Positions 53,500 to 61,560 are shown, counted from the first letter of the stretch. The stretch: DNA of 64,000 bases from Candidatus Nanopelagicales bacterium (GCA_028687755.1 JAQTZL010000005.1:1-64000); one strand, 5' to 3'. The notes: a model not told the origin generated them from the letters alone. Numbers and translations are program-made.

Positions 53500-53507
53500 C
53501 GCAAAAC

Positions 53508-53522
53508 GGACATTTTTTGTCC
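53508..53522 (+). terminator. Small hairpin with T-rich loop
   Basis: GGACA and TGTCC pair across a T5 loop directly after the tRNA fragment. It could be a weak terminator or an integrase-related structure. Confidence 0.3.
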
Positions 53523-53544
53523 CTAATAACCCGCTAATAACCCG
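53523..53544 (+). repeat. Tandem 11-base repeat, integrase arm-type sites
   Basis: CTAATAACCCG occurs twice head-to-tail without a gap, 23 bases after the tRNA fragment. Short direct repeats beside a tRNA core are typical arm sites for tyrosine integrases. Confidence 0.6.
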
Positions 53545-53975
53545 GCGTCTTGCGCGATCTTCGCCGAGCCATAGGCCGAGGCGGTGGCTTCATCAGCCGC
53601 ACGGAACTCGCTGCTCTAGAGGTGTGGGGTAGAGCCAGCGACGCTTGTGCGTCGGGAATGGACCGGCGAAGCCCAGCGCCTGGACCTGACGCTTGCCATC
53701 GTCATCGGAAGGCCTATTGCGGCAAGGAGGTACCCCAGCCTCGGGAAGAAGTGGCAATTCGGGGACGTTCTACACGCGCGCCGAAGAGCGTGATCCGCAC
53801 GCTTCATCCGAGGACGCTCCAGGGTGGCTGAGGAACGAACCCACCTGCAGTCGTTAACATCGGCACGCTTCCATGCGAACCCACTGACGCAAAGAGGAAG
53901 ATTCAGCGAAATTCCGTTACCACAAAACGCTTGAAAACAAAGGGTTTTTGCGCACCGAGGAAAACAAGGAACCAC

Positions 53976-54023
53976 CCAGATTAATAATCTGGTACTCGTG
54001 GGTTCGAGCCCCCTCACGCCCCA
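53976..54023 (+). repeat. Second tRNA-like 3' fragment
   Basis: CCAGA-TTAATAA-TCTGG forms an anticodon-like arm, followed by a five-base variable loop, a TTCGAGC T loop with one stem mismatch and CACGCCCCA. No matching 5' half exists. It looks like a degenerate attachment-site remnant of another tRNA; the identity is uncertain. Confidence 0.45.
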
Positions 54024-54030
54024 CTCAGCG

Positions 54031-54055
54031 AGAGTCGTTGTCCTGCAACGACTCT
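54031..54055 (+). terminator. Ten-base-pair hairpin
   Basis: AGAGTCGTTG and CAACGACTCT pair perfectly across a five-base loop, followed by TGCTTG. It is a plausible factor-independent terminator for transcription from the left. Confidence 0.55.
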
Positions 54056-54340
54056 TGCTTGCGCAGGTTCCCTCCAATTTGCTGGCTAGTGGCTCTCTCA
54101 TGCCCCCTAAGTGGCACGCTGATGGCGCGGACTCCCTCACGGATTTGGGTCCGGAATATGGGCGTTGGCACGTAGGAGGCACGCTAAGGACGACCAGATT
54201 GCGTCCTGCCTCGACCAATTCGGTGAGACCGTGGCCAGGCGGATGTCAGCGTGCGGGACCATGCTTATCCTCGAACTGGACGAATCTTGCCGAAATCGGA
54301 TGGGTCGAACGTTGCGAGGACAGGTGAAGGGAGAAACGCC

Positions 54341-55060
54341 GTGGCGTTAGACGAAGGCCAGGTGGCCCGCGTGGTCATCCCGTTCGGCGGCGTCGTACGA
54401 CACCCCTCAGCAGGGTTGTCGTACATCGTTGAGTCTGGAATCCCCAAGTTCCACGACCTTGAGTTGCGCGACGAAGTCTGGCCGCACTGGATGGCCATGG
54501 CGCGCGATTCCTTAGCCAATGCTCTGGCCGCACGGGAAAGGAATCCGGGCTACTCCGTCGAAGGTGAGACCGCCTTCGGTGAGGCCCTGCAACTCGAGAT
54601 GCGCTCGTCCATGGCAGCCATTTGTAACGCCGCGTTCTCGCTCGAAGCGTTCACGTCCTCGGTCGTTCACTACAATATGGCTGCCGACGTCGAAGTCGAG
54701 GGTGCGGCGGCCCGCATTCACCAATCCTTCTGTCGTAGCTTCAGGCTGGACAACACGCAAAGCACCGCCGTTCGCGGGGAGTTGGGGCGGATGTTCGCGT
54801 TGCGAAACCGTGCGGTCCACGCACCCGGTAACTTCACACATGTCGGCTATCGAGCGGACTTCCAGGTACACGTGCACCCACGCTTTGTGGACTTCTCGGC
54901 ACCGGTTGCACAGGTCGTGGTCGATTTCGCCAGCAACCTCGTGAGGCAACTTCTGGAGGTCCCACGTCCGCACTGCTCCGAGCTCGTCGCCTGGAGCGCT
55001 GACATGCGGGAGACGCTCAGCAAGGCACGAGAGGCGTCCAACGCGTACTACCCGTTCTGA
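54341..55060 (+). CDS. Unknown protein with HEPN-like RxxxxH motif
   Basis: This 239-residue soluble protein is mostly helical. Near its middle, GRMFALRNRAVHAPG contains Arg-x4-His (RNRAVH), the pattern of HEPN ribonuclease domains. It follows a helix with AAICNAAFSLEAF that resembles the first HEPN helix. The assignment is tentative. GTG 54341 has AAGGGAG seven bases upstream. It ends 77 bases before the MmeI-like gene, suggesting a defence-linked pair. Confidence 0.65.
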   Translation: MALDEGQVARVVIPFGGVVRHPSAGLSYIVESGIPKFHDLELRDEVWPHWMAMARDSLANALAARERNPGYSVEGETAFGEALQLEMRSSMAAICNAAFSLEAFTSSVVHYNMAADVEVEGAAARIHQSFCRSFRLDNTQSTAVRGELGRMFALRNRAVHAPGNFTHVGYRADFQVHVHPRFVDFSAPVAQVVVDFASNLVRQLLEVPRPHCSELVAWSADMRETLSKAREASNAYYPF

Positions 55061-55123
55061 AGTGGAGGCAGAGGCAAGCGTTGCCACGCCCCAGCAGACG
55101 GTTGACGTTAGGCTCACAGTCAA

Positions 55124-55132
55124 CGGGGGGGG
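55124..55132 (+). repeat. Nine-G homopolymer next to the MmeI-like start
   Basis: A run of nine G residues ends five bases before the ATG of the restriction-modification gene. It overlaps or replaces the ribosome-binding site. Such tracts slip readily in other bacteria. Confidence 0.6.
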
Positions 55133-55137
55133 GTGTG

Positions 55138-57879
55138 ATGAAGGCTCGAAGTCTGCCGGAGATTGAGGCGGCTCTTGAACAGCTCGTGGATAGATGGAGT
55201 CGGTATTCCGGGACCGAGCGCTCCGGGTCGCAAACCTTCCTCAACCAGCTCATCCGTGCTTATACCGGTGCCGAGGATGTCATCGAGGCTGGGGCGACTT
55301 TCGAGCAGTTCGGGCCACGCGACGAGGGCGTCGGTTTCATGGACCTCTACTGGCCCGGGGTCACCATCGTCGAGATGAAGGCGCCAAAGGAGTCGGGGCG
55401 CCTGGACTCGCACCGTGCTCAGGTCCTGGACTACTGGCGAAATAGCGCTGACCCCGCCACGGGCACGCCTGCGCCGCCGTTCCTCGTGCTATGCAGCATC
55501 CGCAGCTTCGAGGTCTGGGAGCCGGGCCGGTTCCCGAATGCTCCGCGCGACGTCTTCACGATCGAGGAACTCCCAAGCCGGGCAGAAGCGCTCCTGTTCC
55601 TCGCCGGCAAGACTCCTGTTTACGGTGGGCCCGGGGCAGCTGTCACGCAGGAGGCCGCCCAGCACATGGTCGACCTGTACTTCCAACTGCTCGATCGTGA
55701 GGCGGCGCCGGCCGAGGAGCTCAGGCGCTTCATCGTCCAGGCAGTGTGGGTGCTTTTTGCCGAAGACCTCGGACTGGTGCCCGAGCGTGTATTCGCTAAC
55801 CTCATTGACGCTCTCGCTACGGACTCAACTCGCGACAGCGCCGTCGAGATCACTGACCTGTTCCGTAGGTTCAACCAACCGGACGCTGAGCGACGAGATC
55901 GGGGCCGTAGCGTGGCAGTGCCGTACGTGAACGGCGAGTTGTTTGCTGCGACTCCAGAGGTACCGCTCAACCCGGGAGAGTTACGCCACTTGCAGGCCGC
56001 GGCCGCTTACGACTGGCGCTGGGTCAACCCGACGGTCTTTGGATCCCTCCTCGAGGGCTGCCTCGGACATGATCATCGATGGGAACTCGGCGCGCACTAC
56101 ACGAACGAGGAGGACATCCTCTCGATTGTCCGTCCGGTCATCGTGCACCCGTGGGCAGCGCGGATCGAGGCTGTCGACGACCCTAAGAAGGCTGTGAAGC
56201 TACTGGTCGAACTGACCCAGTTCCATGTACTCGATCCCGCGATGGGCTGCGCCAACTTCCTTGCAATCGCCTACCGCGAGCTGCGCAAGCTCGAGCGACG
56301 ATTGTCCGACAGGATCTCCGATCTCTACACAGCCGCCGGTATGTTCCCTCCCACGCTTCCTCGCTACCCCCTCCGCAACATCCACGGCATCGAGATCGAT
56401 CCCTTTGCAGTCGAGATCGCCAAGGCGACCCTGTGGATGACTCATGCACTCATGGCACGCCAGTACGGAGCAGCCGAGGACCCCTTGCCGTTGCAGTCTC
56501 TCGACACACTTGACTGCGCCGATAGCCTCAAGATCGAGTGGCCGAAAGTCGACGCGATCATTGGGAACCCGCCTTTCCACGGTGACCGTCGTCTGCGTGA
56601 GGTTGTGGGGGACGCGTACATCGACGGGCTCAAGTCCGAGTTCGGTGTCGGCGTGAAGGACCACTGCGTTTACTTCTTCCGCAAGGCGCATACGCACCTT
56701 AGCAAGGGTCAACGTGCCGGACTTGTCGCGACGAACACGATCAGTCAGGCCAAGAACCGTGACGCTTCCTTGGTGTGGATCGTCGCAAATGGCGGCACGA
56801 TCTTCGAGGCCACCAGCACCAAGCCGTGGTCCGGCGACGCAAAGGTGCATGTGTCGATCGTGTGCTGGGAGAAGGGCGTCGTCCCGCCCCCTCCCTACTT
56901 ACTCGATGGTCGCGAAGTTGAGGGCATCACGCCGTCGTTGACGGCAGGAACAGAGCATCGTGCAGCCGTGAAGCTCGCCGGGAACGCGGGCGTCGGATTC
57001 GTTGGGTACTTCCCAAACGGAATGGGGTTCGTCCTTGACGAGGACGAGGCAGCTTCGCTGCTCGGCGGGACCGATGCCGACTATTCGACCGTTGTGTTCC
57101 CCTTCATCAATGGCGAGGACATCGTCGATCGGGTTTCGTCCGACCCCAGCCGATGGATCATCGACTTCGGGAGAAGGGCTCTCGAAGAGGCTGGGGCGTT
57201 TCCCGCTGCCCTTGACATCGTTCGCGAGAAGGTAAAGCCGTTCCGAGATGGAGTCAGCCGCAAGGCTCACCGCGAACGCTGGTGGCAGTTCGCCGAAACG
57301 CGCCCAGGCATGACGGCGGCCCTCGCGCCCCTCACCAGATACGCGCTGGCAGGCCTCACGGGGAAGCGCTGGATCGTCGCGTGGGGTCAGCCAGGGTGGC
57401 GCCCGTCGCACGCGCTCGCGGCCTTCGCGTTCGACGACGACTACTCCTTCGGAGTGCTTGCCTCCCGGCCACACGACCTATGGGCGCGCGCCAATGGGTC
57501 GACTCTCAAGGGCGACCTGCGATACACGCCGAGCACTTGCTTCGACACGTTCCCGTGGCCGACCAACCCGAACGACGGTAGGCGCGCGACCGTGGCCGAG
57601 GCCGCGCGCCGGATCGTGACGGAGCGGAGCGCCGCGTGCCAGTCACTCGGCAAAGGCTTGACCGCTGTTTACAACGCGATGGATGAGGGAGCGTTCGTGA
57701 ACCTAAAGAAGGCACACGACGACCTCGACCGCGCAGTCCTGGCCTGCTACGGCCTTCCTGCTTCACTAATCAAGGACCGACCTGCCTTGTTGAGTGCCCT
57801 GTTCGACCTCAATGAGAAGGCTGCTGCGGACTCCATCTATGACCCTTTCGGAAGGCGAGACTCCGGTGGCCATTCCTGA
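55138..57879 (+). CDS. MmeI-like single-chain restriction-modification enzyme (Type IIL)
   Basis: This 913-residue enzyme combines nuclease, methyltransferase and target recognition. The N-terminal nuclease motif is D-x9-EMK in MDLYWPGVTIVEMKAPKE, the same spacing as in MmeI. The N6-adenine methyltransferase has motif I DPAMGCANFLAIAYREL and motif IV IGNPPFHGD. The C-terminal part should hold the target-recognition region. Length is close to MmeI (about 919). ATG 55138 is preferred over TTG 55081. An mrr-like fragment starts inside its last codons. Confidence 0.92.
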   Translation: MKARSLPEIEAALEQLVDRWSRYSGTERSGSQTFLNQLIRAYTGAEDVIEAGATFEQFGPRDEGVGFMDLYWPGVTIVEMKAPKESGRLDSHRAQVLDYWRNSADPATGTPAPPFLVLCSIRSFEVWEPGRFPNAPRDVFTIEELPSRAEALLFLAGKTPVYGGPGAAVTQEAAQHMVDLYFQLLDREAAPAEELRRFIVQAVWVLFAEDLGLVPERVFANLIDALATDSTRDSAVEITDLFRRFNQPDAERRDRGRSVAVPYVNGELFAATPEVPLNPGELRHLQAAAAYDWRWVNPTVFGSLLEGCLGHDHRWELGAHYTNEEDILSIVRPVIVHPWAARIEAVDDPKKAVKLLVELTQFHVLDPAMGCANFLAIAYRELRKLERRLSDRISDLYTAAGMFPPTLPRYPLRNIHGIEIDPFAVEIAKATLWMTHALMARQYGAAEDPLPLQSLDTLDCADSLKIEWPKVDAIIGNPPFHGDRRLREVVGDAYIDGLKSEFGVGVKDHCVYFFRKAHTHLSKGQRAGLVATNTISQAKNRDASLVWIVANGGTIFEATSTKPWSGDAKVHVSIVCWEKGVVPPPPYLLDGREVEGITPSLTAGTEHRAAVKLAGNAGVGFVGYFPNGMGFVLDEDEAASLLGGTDADYSTVVFPFINGEDIVDRVSSDPSRWIIDFGRRALEEAGAFPAALDIVREKVKPFRDGVSRKAHRERWWQFAETRPGMTAALAPLTRYALAGLTGKRWIVAWGQPGWRPSHALAAFAFDDDYSFGVLASRPHDLWARANGSTLKGDLRYTPSTCFDTFPWPTNPNDGRRATVAEAARRIVTERSAACQSLGKGLTAVYNAMDEGAFVNLKKAHDDLDRAVLACYGLPASLIKDRPALLSALFDLNEKAAADSIYDPFGRRDSGGHS

Positions 57880-57979
57880 TTTCCAGTCGTTGTTCCGGCC
57901 GGTGTTAGAGGCCGTGGCTGATGGTGCGGTGTGGCTGTTGGTGGAGGTCGACACGATCGCCCAGATAGCCGAGAACTGA
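57866..57979 (+). pseudogene. Truncated Mrr-like restriction gene fragment
   Basis: A GTG start overlapping the end of the MmeI-like gene by 14 bases opens a 37-codon frame beginning VAIPDFQSLFRPVLEAVADG. That is the typical N-terminal winged-helix start of Mrr modified-DNA endonucleases. It stops soon after, before the catalytic domain, so it is a remnant. The tail (WLLVEVDTIAQIAEN) may come from a deletion or frameshift. Confidence 0.75.
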
Positions 57980-58285
57980 GGTCGGTTGCTCGGGCGGCGC
58001 GGCGCCACTTCTTGGTATCCGGGGCTCCGGTCTGACGCGATTTCAGCCTGATTTCAGATCAAGAAGCCTCCTAAATTCACCCCAAAACGATCCGAAGAAT
58101 GACTGTTACGAGGTCGTTAACAAGGCCCTCAAGATCCGCAGGCAGAACAACCAACTGCATTGACCCCAACACCTCCCGGGCTGGCATCACAATGCTCCTT
58201 CCGGCACCAACGCATCGGGATGCCAGCCCGGGAGGTGTCTGGTCTGTTCTTGTAGGTCGTTGGTGGTTGGTTTTGGAGGCTTGTC
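57980..58285. other. Intergenic region with long inverted repeat
   Basis: No gene is seen in these 306 bases. They contain the 20-bp inverted repeat listed separately and a few short T/A-rich stretches. Confidence 0.55.
58169..58238. repeat. Perfect 20-bp inverted repeat
   Basis: ACACCTCCCGGGCTGGCATC (58169 to 58188) and its exact reverse complement (58219 to 58238) flank a 30-base spacer. There is no T-run, so it is not an ordinary terminator. It might be a bidirectional terminator, a recombination site or an origin-type structure. Confidence 0.7.
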
Positions 58286-58399
58286 ATGGACTCTTTGTGG
58301 TGGCTGTATTTGTGGATTCTCCTTGGCTTGTCTTTTGCTCTTGTTGTGATTCCGGTGATTTCAGCGTTCTTTGCATCTTTCGCCGGGCGGGAGGTGTAA
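58286..58399 (+). CDS. Very small membrane protein
   Basis: This 37-residue frame encodes one hydrophobic helix rich in Trp, Leu and Phe (MDSLWWLYLWILLGLSFALV) and a short polar tail (SFAGREV). TTGGAGG lies about seven bases before the ATG. It is small but has a good translation signal and a clear single-span topology. Function is unknown; small membrane proteins near integrases are sometimes toxins or holin-like. Confidence 0.5.
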   Translation: MDSLWWLYLWILLGLSFALVVIPVISAFFASFAGREV

Positions 58400-58474
58400 A
58401 TGCGATGTACCAAGCACCCCACACCGTTGAGGGGGTATGGCGACCACGTTGGCGCTAGCGAACGGAGGACCACG

Positions 58475-58792
58475 ATGAAGAACGAATTCATGATTGAGAC
58501 CAAGCGTGCGATGTATCGGTTGCGCAATCTTCAGTACTGCCACGTCAAGATGCGCGAGAAGTCCGATGCACGTCTACGAGTAGCACAGGAGCGCCATGCG
58601 CTCGAGATCTCCCGGGCAGAGATGGTCGAAGCCAAGGGGTGGAACGAGCTGATGTCGATTACCGGCATGACGATTCCGACGGCAGCTGCGATCTTGCAGG
58701 TCAGCGAATCGACGGTGAGCCGCTGGATTGCGCGCCACGGCAAGGGAGTCGAAGCCACCCCTTCCGCGGATACGTCGGCAGGTGGCGCATGA
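58475..58792 (+). CDS. HTH protein upstream of excisionase
   Basis: This 105-residue basic protein has a helical N-terminal half (MRKEKSDARLRVAQERHALE-like) and a C-terminal helix-turn-helix, MTIPTAAAILQVSESTVSRW. It is probably a regulator of the integration module. ATG 58475 follows GGAGG. Its stop overlaps the excisionase start by four bases, so the two are coupled. Confidence 0.7.
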   Translation: MKNEFMIETKRAMYRLRNLQYCHVKMREKSDARLRVAQERHALEISRAEMVEAKGWNELMSITGMTIPTAAAILQVSESTVSRWIARHGKGVEATPSADTSAGGA

Positions 58793-59031
58793 GTGCCGTG
58801 GCATTGACGTCGAGTGTCACGCCACCCGGGCTAATGAGAGCGTTGTTCATCGCCGAGGAAGTTGCCCTCGCCCTGGCAGTTTCGGAAACGCTGGTGCGTC
58901 AGCTCACTTTGTCAGGTGAGCTTCCCTGCCGTCGGATAGGGCGACTCGTCCGTTACACCCAGGCTGACCTCGATGCCTTTGTGGACCATTGCGATCAGCG
59001 TGGTTACTCGGTGGATTCGAGGACGAGGTGA
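58789..59031 (+). CDS. Excisionase-family protein
   Basis: This 80-residue protein has the MerR-like HTH_17 fold of excisionases: LFIAEEVALALAVSETLVRQL, then GELPCRRIGRLVRYTQADLDAFV. It should bind attachment-site arms and promote excision with the integrase encoded 51 bases downstream. It overlaps the upstream HTH gene. Confidence 0.88.
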   Translation: MSAVALTSSVTPPGLMRALFIAEEVALALAVSETLVRQLTLSGELPCRRIGRLVRYTQADLDAFVDHCDQRGYSVDSRTR

Positions 59032-59082
59032 TGTCAGAGGTACAAGCCAGAATTCAAGGAAGGGATCAGGAGAGGATTATCA

Positions 59083-60507
59083 ATGGCTAGGCGCAAAGGA
59101 GTGGAGGGATCGGTTCGGGAGATTCCGGCCGGTTCGGGTCCCTGGCAGGCGCGCCTTCCTTCGCGACTGGACGCGTATCGCAGACCGTTGCCGGAGACTT
59201 TCGCGAGCGAGTCGATCGCCTGGACGGCACTGCGTGTGGCCATCGTTGACATGGATCGGAACGCGGGCCTTCGCCCATTGGGCAGACCAAGCGGGACGGT
59301 GCGCAAAGTTCGCGAGGTGCTCAGCGACTACATCGCAGCACGCCAGAACTCTGCTCTGGCTCCTATAGCGATCCGAACGGTGCGTGACTACCGAAGTGTT
59401 CTGGAGAATCACGTTTCCCGGAAGCATGCTGACATTGGCCGAGTCCCGATTCACAAATTGACCGGCCGCGACATCAGGGCGTGGATGGATGACCCCGCCG
59501 CCGACGGAGTGAAAGCCGGCACCATTGCAAACGCACGACGGGTGCTTGGCGCGGCTCTGGCATGGGAGGTGCGCGAGGGCCGTTTGGGAGTCAATCCCGC
59601 GACTCACGTTCGAGTGGAGACGAGCAAGGCCCGCCGGGCGACGATGCAGACCGTTGATCCGGTATTGCTTCCGTCTTGGGCTGAATTTGCGACGATCGTC
59701 GAAACACCGGAATTCGAGCACGACCGACTGCTGCTCGCCCTGATGGGTTGGTGCGGGCTGCGCTGGGGTGAAGCCGTGAGTCTTCACGAGCAGGCGGTGT
59801 GGCGGGATCGTCCGCAGATCACAATCGATCGGGTTTTGGTCCGCAGGACGCAGAAGGAAGTTGATGCGCACTCTGGTGTTGGGCTGCACCTGCTCGAAAA
59901 CAACTACTGGCAGCAGGAGCCGCCGAAAGCTGGCATGACTGCCACTGTCCCGGTACCGCGGCCACTGTGGTTGCGCCTCGTTGCGTTAGCTGACCAACGC
60001 TTGCGCGAGACACCGATGCCAATGCCAGCCGGCCGCCTACTTTTTCGACGTCCGATGCTCTCGCCTGGCAATACGCACAGCATTGGCGTGCTCGACAACA
60101 CCAACTTCCGCCGCGATGTGTGGGTGCCTGCGCGCCTTGCTGCAGGCCTGGTCGGGGATGAGTCTTTACCGGCGCTCGATCCACGGCGTTACCCGATGAA
60201 GGTGAAGGACCTGCGCGCCTTTGCTGCCTCGGTACTGCTCGATAGTGGCAGCAGCCTGACCGAGGCGGCGCTCCTACTGCGACATTCGGACAAGCGCACC
60301 ACTGAGCGGCACTATGCGCGGGCGATGCAAGAACGATCCCATGATCGGGCTCGGCGGGCTGTCCAGATCGACCAGAGTGCGAGCCTGCCCGAGCGGCTTG
60401 ATGCCCTCTGGGAGGCCTGGGTTGGAGCTTTCCCAACGGTCGTGGCACGTCTCGGGTTGGATGCGGACAACGTCATCGACCTCGGTGCGCGCCGGGGCCG
60501 GGCATGA
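59083..60507 (+). CDS. int: Tyrosine-family site-specific integrase
   Basis: This 474-residue integrase has an N-terminal arm-binding region, a core-binding SAM-like domain (about 85 to 180) and a catalytic domain (about 195 to 440). Visible catalytic residues are Arg in GLRWGEAV, Arg in KDLRAFAAS, His in LLRHSDKRTTERHY and the final Tyr in RHYARA. The box II His is replaced by Lys (KDLR), a known variation. It points toward tRNA-Phe, the likely target, and follows the excisionase gene. Confidence 0.93.
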   Translation: MARRKGVEGSVREIPAGSGPWQARLPSRLDAYRRPLPETFASESIAWTALRVAIVDMDRNAGLRPLGRPSGTVRKVREVLSDYIAARQNSALAPIAIRTVRDYRSVLENHVSRKHADIGRVPIHKLTGRDIRAWMDDPAADGVKAGTIANARRVLGAALAWEVREGRLGVNPATHVRVETSKARRATMQTVDPVLLPSWAEFATIVETPEFEHDRLLLALMGWCGLRWGEAVSLHEQAVWRDRPQITIDRVLVRRTQKEVDAHSGVGLHLLENNYWQQEPPKAGMTATVPVPRPLWLRLVALADQRLRETPMPMPAGRLLFRRPMLSPGNTHSIGVLDNTNFRRDVWVPARLAAGLVGDESLPALDPRRYPMKVKDLRAFAASVLLDSGSSLTEAALLLRHSDKRTTERHYARAMQERSHDRARRAVQIDQSASLPERLDALWEAWVGAFPTVVARLGLDADNVIDLGARRGRA

Positions 60508-60549
60508 GGGATACGCATGGGTCGGCTGAAGTGGTAATTTTCTAGGGCT

Positions 60550-60599
60550 GGGCTGGCCGAGAGGCCCTGGTCCACCCTGTAGGCGGGGATATCCCCCGC
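60550..60599 (+). terminator. Dyads after the integrase gene
   Basis: GGCC-gaga-GGCC near 60556 and the perfect palindrome GGGGATATCCCC at 60585 lie after the integrase stop. The first may end transcription; the second could be a protein-binding site. Confidence 0.35.
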
Positions 60600-60674
60600 G
60601 TACTGCTACGCGAGCATTTCTCAAATGAGGCGCACCCCATTTCGCGAGCACTCTAGATGAGTCTCGTCGCGGGG

Positions 60675-60709
60675 TTTACATAATGCGTCGCTCATGCGAC
60701 TATTTATGT
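60675..60709. promoter_or_regulatory. Promoter overlapped by a 32-base palindrome
   Basis: TTTACA and TATTTA form a -35/-10 pair with a 20-base spacer. The interrupted palindrome ACATAA-tgc-GTCGC-tcat-GCGAC-tat-TTATGT (60678 to 60709) covers it and ends two bases before the ATG. This suggests autoregulation of a leaderless transcript. Confidence 0.65.
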
Positions 60710-60710
60710 C

Positions 60711-61412
60711 ATGGCGTCAGCGACCGAGACGATGACCAGTTCCGAGGCGGCTCGGCGACTGGGCGTCGGCATGCGGCAGGTCGAGAGACTATTGGCGGCT
60801 GGTGACCTCACGCGGGTGGGGACAGTCGGCCGGGCGGCGCTCATCGATGCGGTGTCGGTGCACCGGCTACGCACCCGAGGAGTCCGGCGTGGTCGGCCAT
60901 GGTCTGCCGCAACGAGTAGCGCAGCCATGGACCTGCTGACCGCCGGGGAGACCGGACGGCTCGGGTCTATCGAACGATCACGCCTGATATCGCGACTGCG
61001 CCACATGTCAGCCGAGGATGTGGTGCGGGCGACTCGGGGGCGTGCCAGCGTCCGGCGCTATCGCGCATCCGCCTCGTTCATCGACCGGATCAGGCAGGAG
61101 GTGACGCTGACAGGGTCCTCGGCGATCGACGCGGACGGAGCCATCGCCGGGCAGTTTGGACTTGCAGCAGCTCGGCACGATGAGGTTGACGGATACGTCG
61201 ACCCTGCAACCGCTCAGCAGTGCATTGCCCGTTTTCATCTCGTCGAGGATGCTCGGGGCAACGTGACGTTGAGAGTCGCGGACAACGAACAGGGGGGCAG
61301 ACGGGTAGCCAGCGCCGTCATCGTTGCCCTAGACCTTGCGGAATCCCTTGACTCGCGCGAGCGCGCAGCTGGGTTGGCGCTGCTGCGAGACCGGTTGGAG
61401 TTGCTGCAGTGA
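60711..61412 (+). CDS. HTH protein, antitoxin-like
   Basis: This 233-residue protein begins with an excisionase-like HTH (SSEAARRLGVGMRQVERLLAAG). A basic linker follows (RRGRPW) and a mixed C-terminal region (RYRASASFIDRIRQE, then VADNEQGGRRVASAVIVALDLAESL). The layout resembles DNA-binding antitoxins of the AbiEi kind, but similarity is not clear enough to assign. The ATG follows a palindromic promoter with no leader. A 28-codon frame starting at GTG 61410 may be what is left of its partner. Confidence 0.7.
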   Translation: MASATETMTSSEAARRLGVGMRQVERLLAAGDLTRVGTVGRAALIDAVSVHRLRTRGVRRGRPWSAATSSAAMDLLTAGETGRLGSIERSRLISRLRHMSAEDVVRATRGRASVRRYRASASFIDRIRQEVTLTGSSAIDADGAIAGQFGLAAARHDEVDGYVDPATAQQCIARFHLVEDARGNVTLRVADNEQGGRRVASAVIVALDLAESLDSRERAAGLALLRDRLELLQ

Positions 61413-61496
61413 CCTTGGTGCGCAGGCTCGGGCTTGACGAGCCATACCGGACGGCAGGACAGGACACCCTTCGGATCCTCGCCTCGCCAGCGTGAC
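61410..61496 (+). pseudogene. Possible truncated partner gene
   Basis: A GTG overlaps the stop of the preceding gene and opens 28 codons (LVRRLGLDEPYRTAGQD near the start) before a TGA. The overlap is operon-like but the product is too short to assign. It may be the start of a toxin or partner gene cut off at the island end. Confidence 0.35.
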
Positions 61497-61560
61497 GATC
61501 CCCGAACACATTCCCTCAAACAGACCAATCGGACAGGTTATCCACAGATTGTGCGCTTGT

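Larger units (their letters stand above)
53335..54340. other. Gene-free junction region
   Basis: About one kilobase without a convincing gene. It holds a tRNA-Thr 3' fragment, a short hairpin, a tandem 11-base repeat, a second tRNA-like 3' fragment and a 10-bp hairpin. Short frames exist but look non-coding. Confidence 0.7.

Noticed and set aside
53616-54218. Minus-strand frame of 200 codons in the junction region
   Set aside because: No domain, odd residue mix and it spans tRNA-like fragments; considered non-coding.
61538-61546. Perfect TTATCCACA (DnaA-box consensus)
   Set aside because: A single copy without clustered boxes or an A+T-rich unwinding region does not support an origin.
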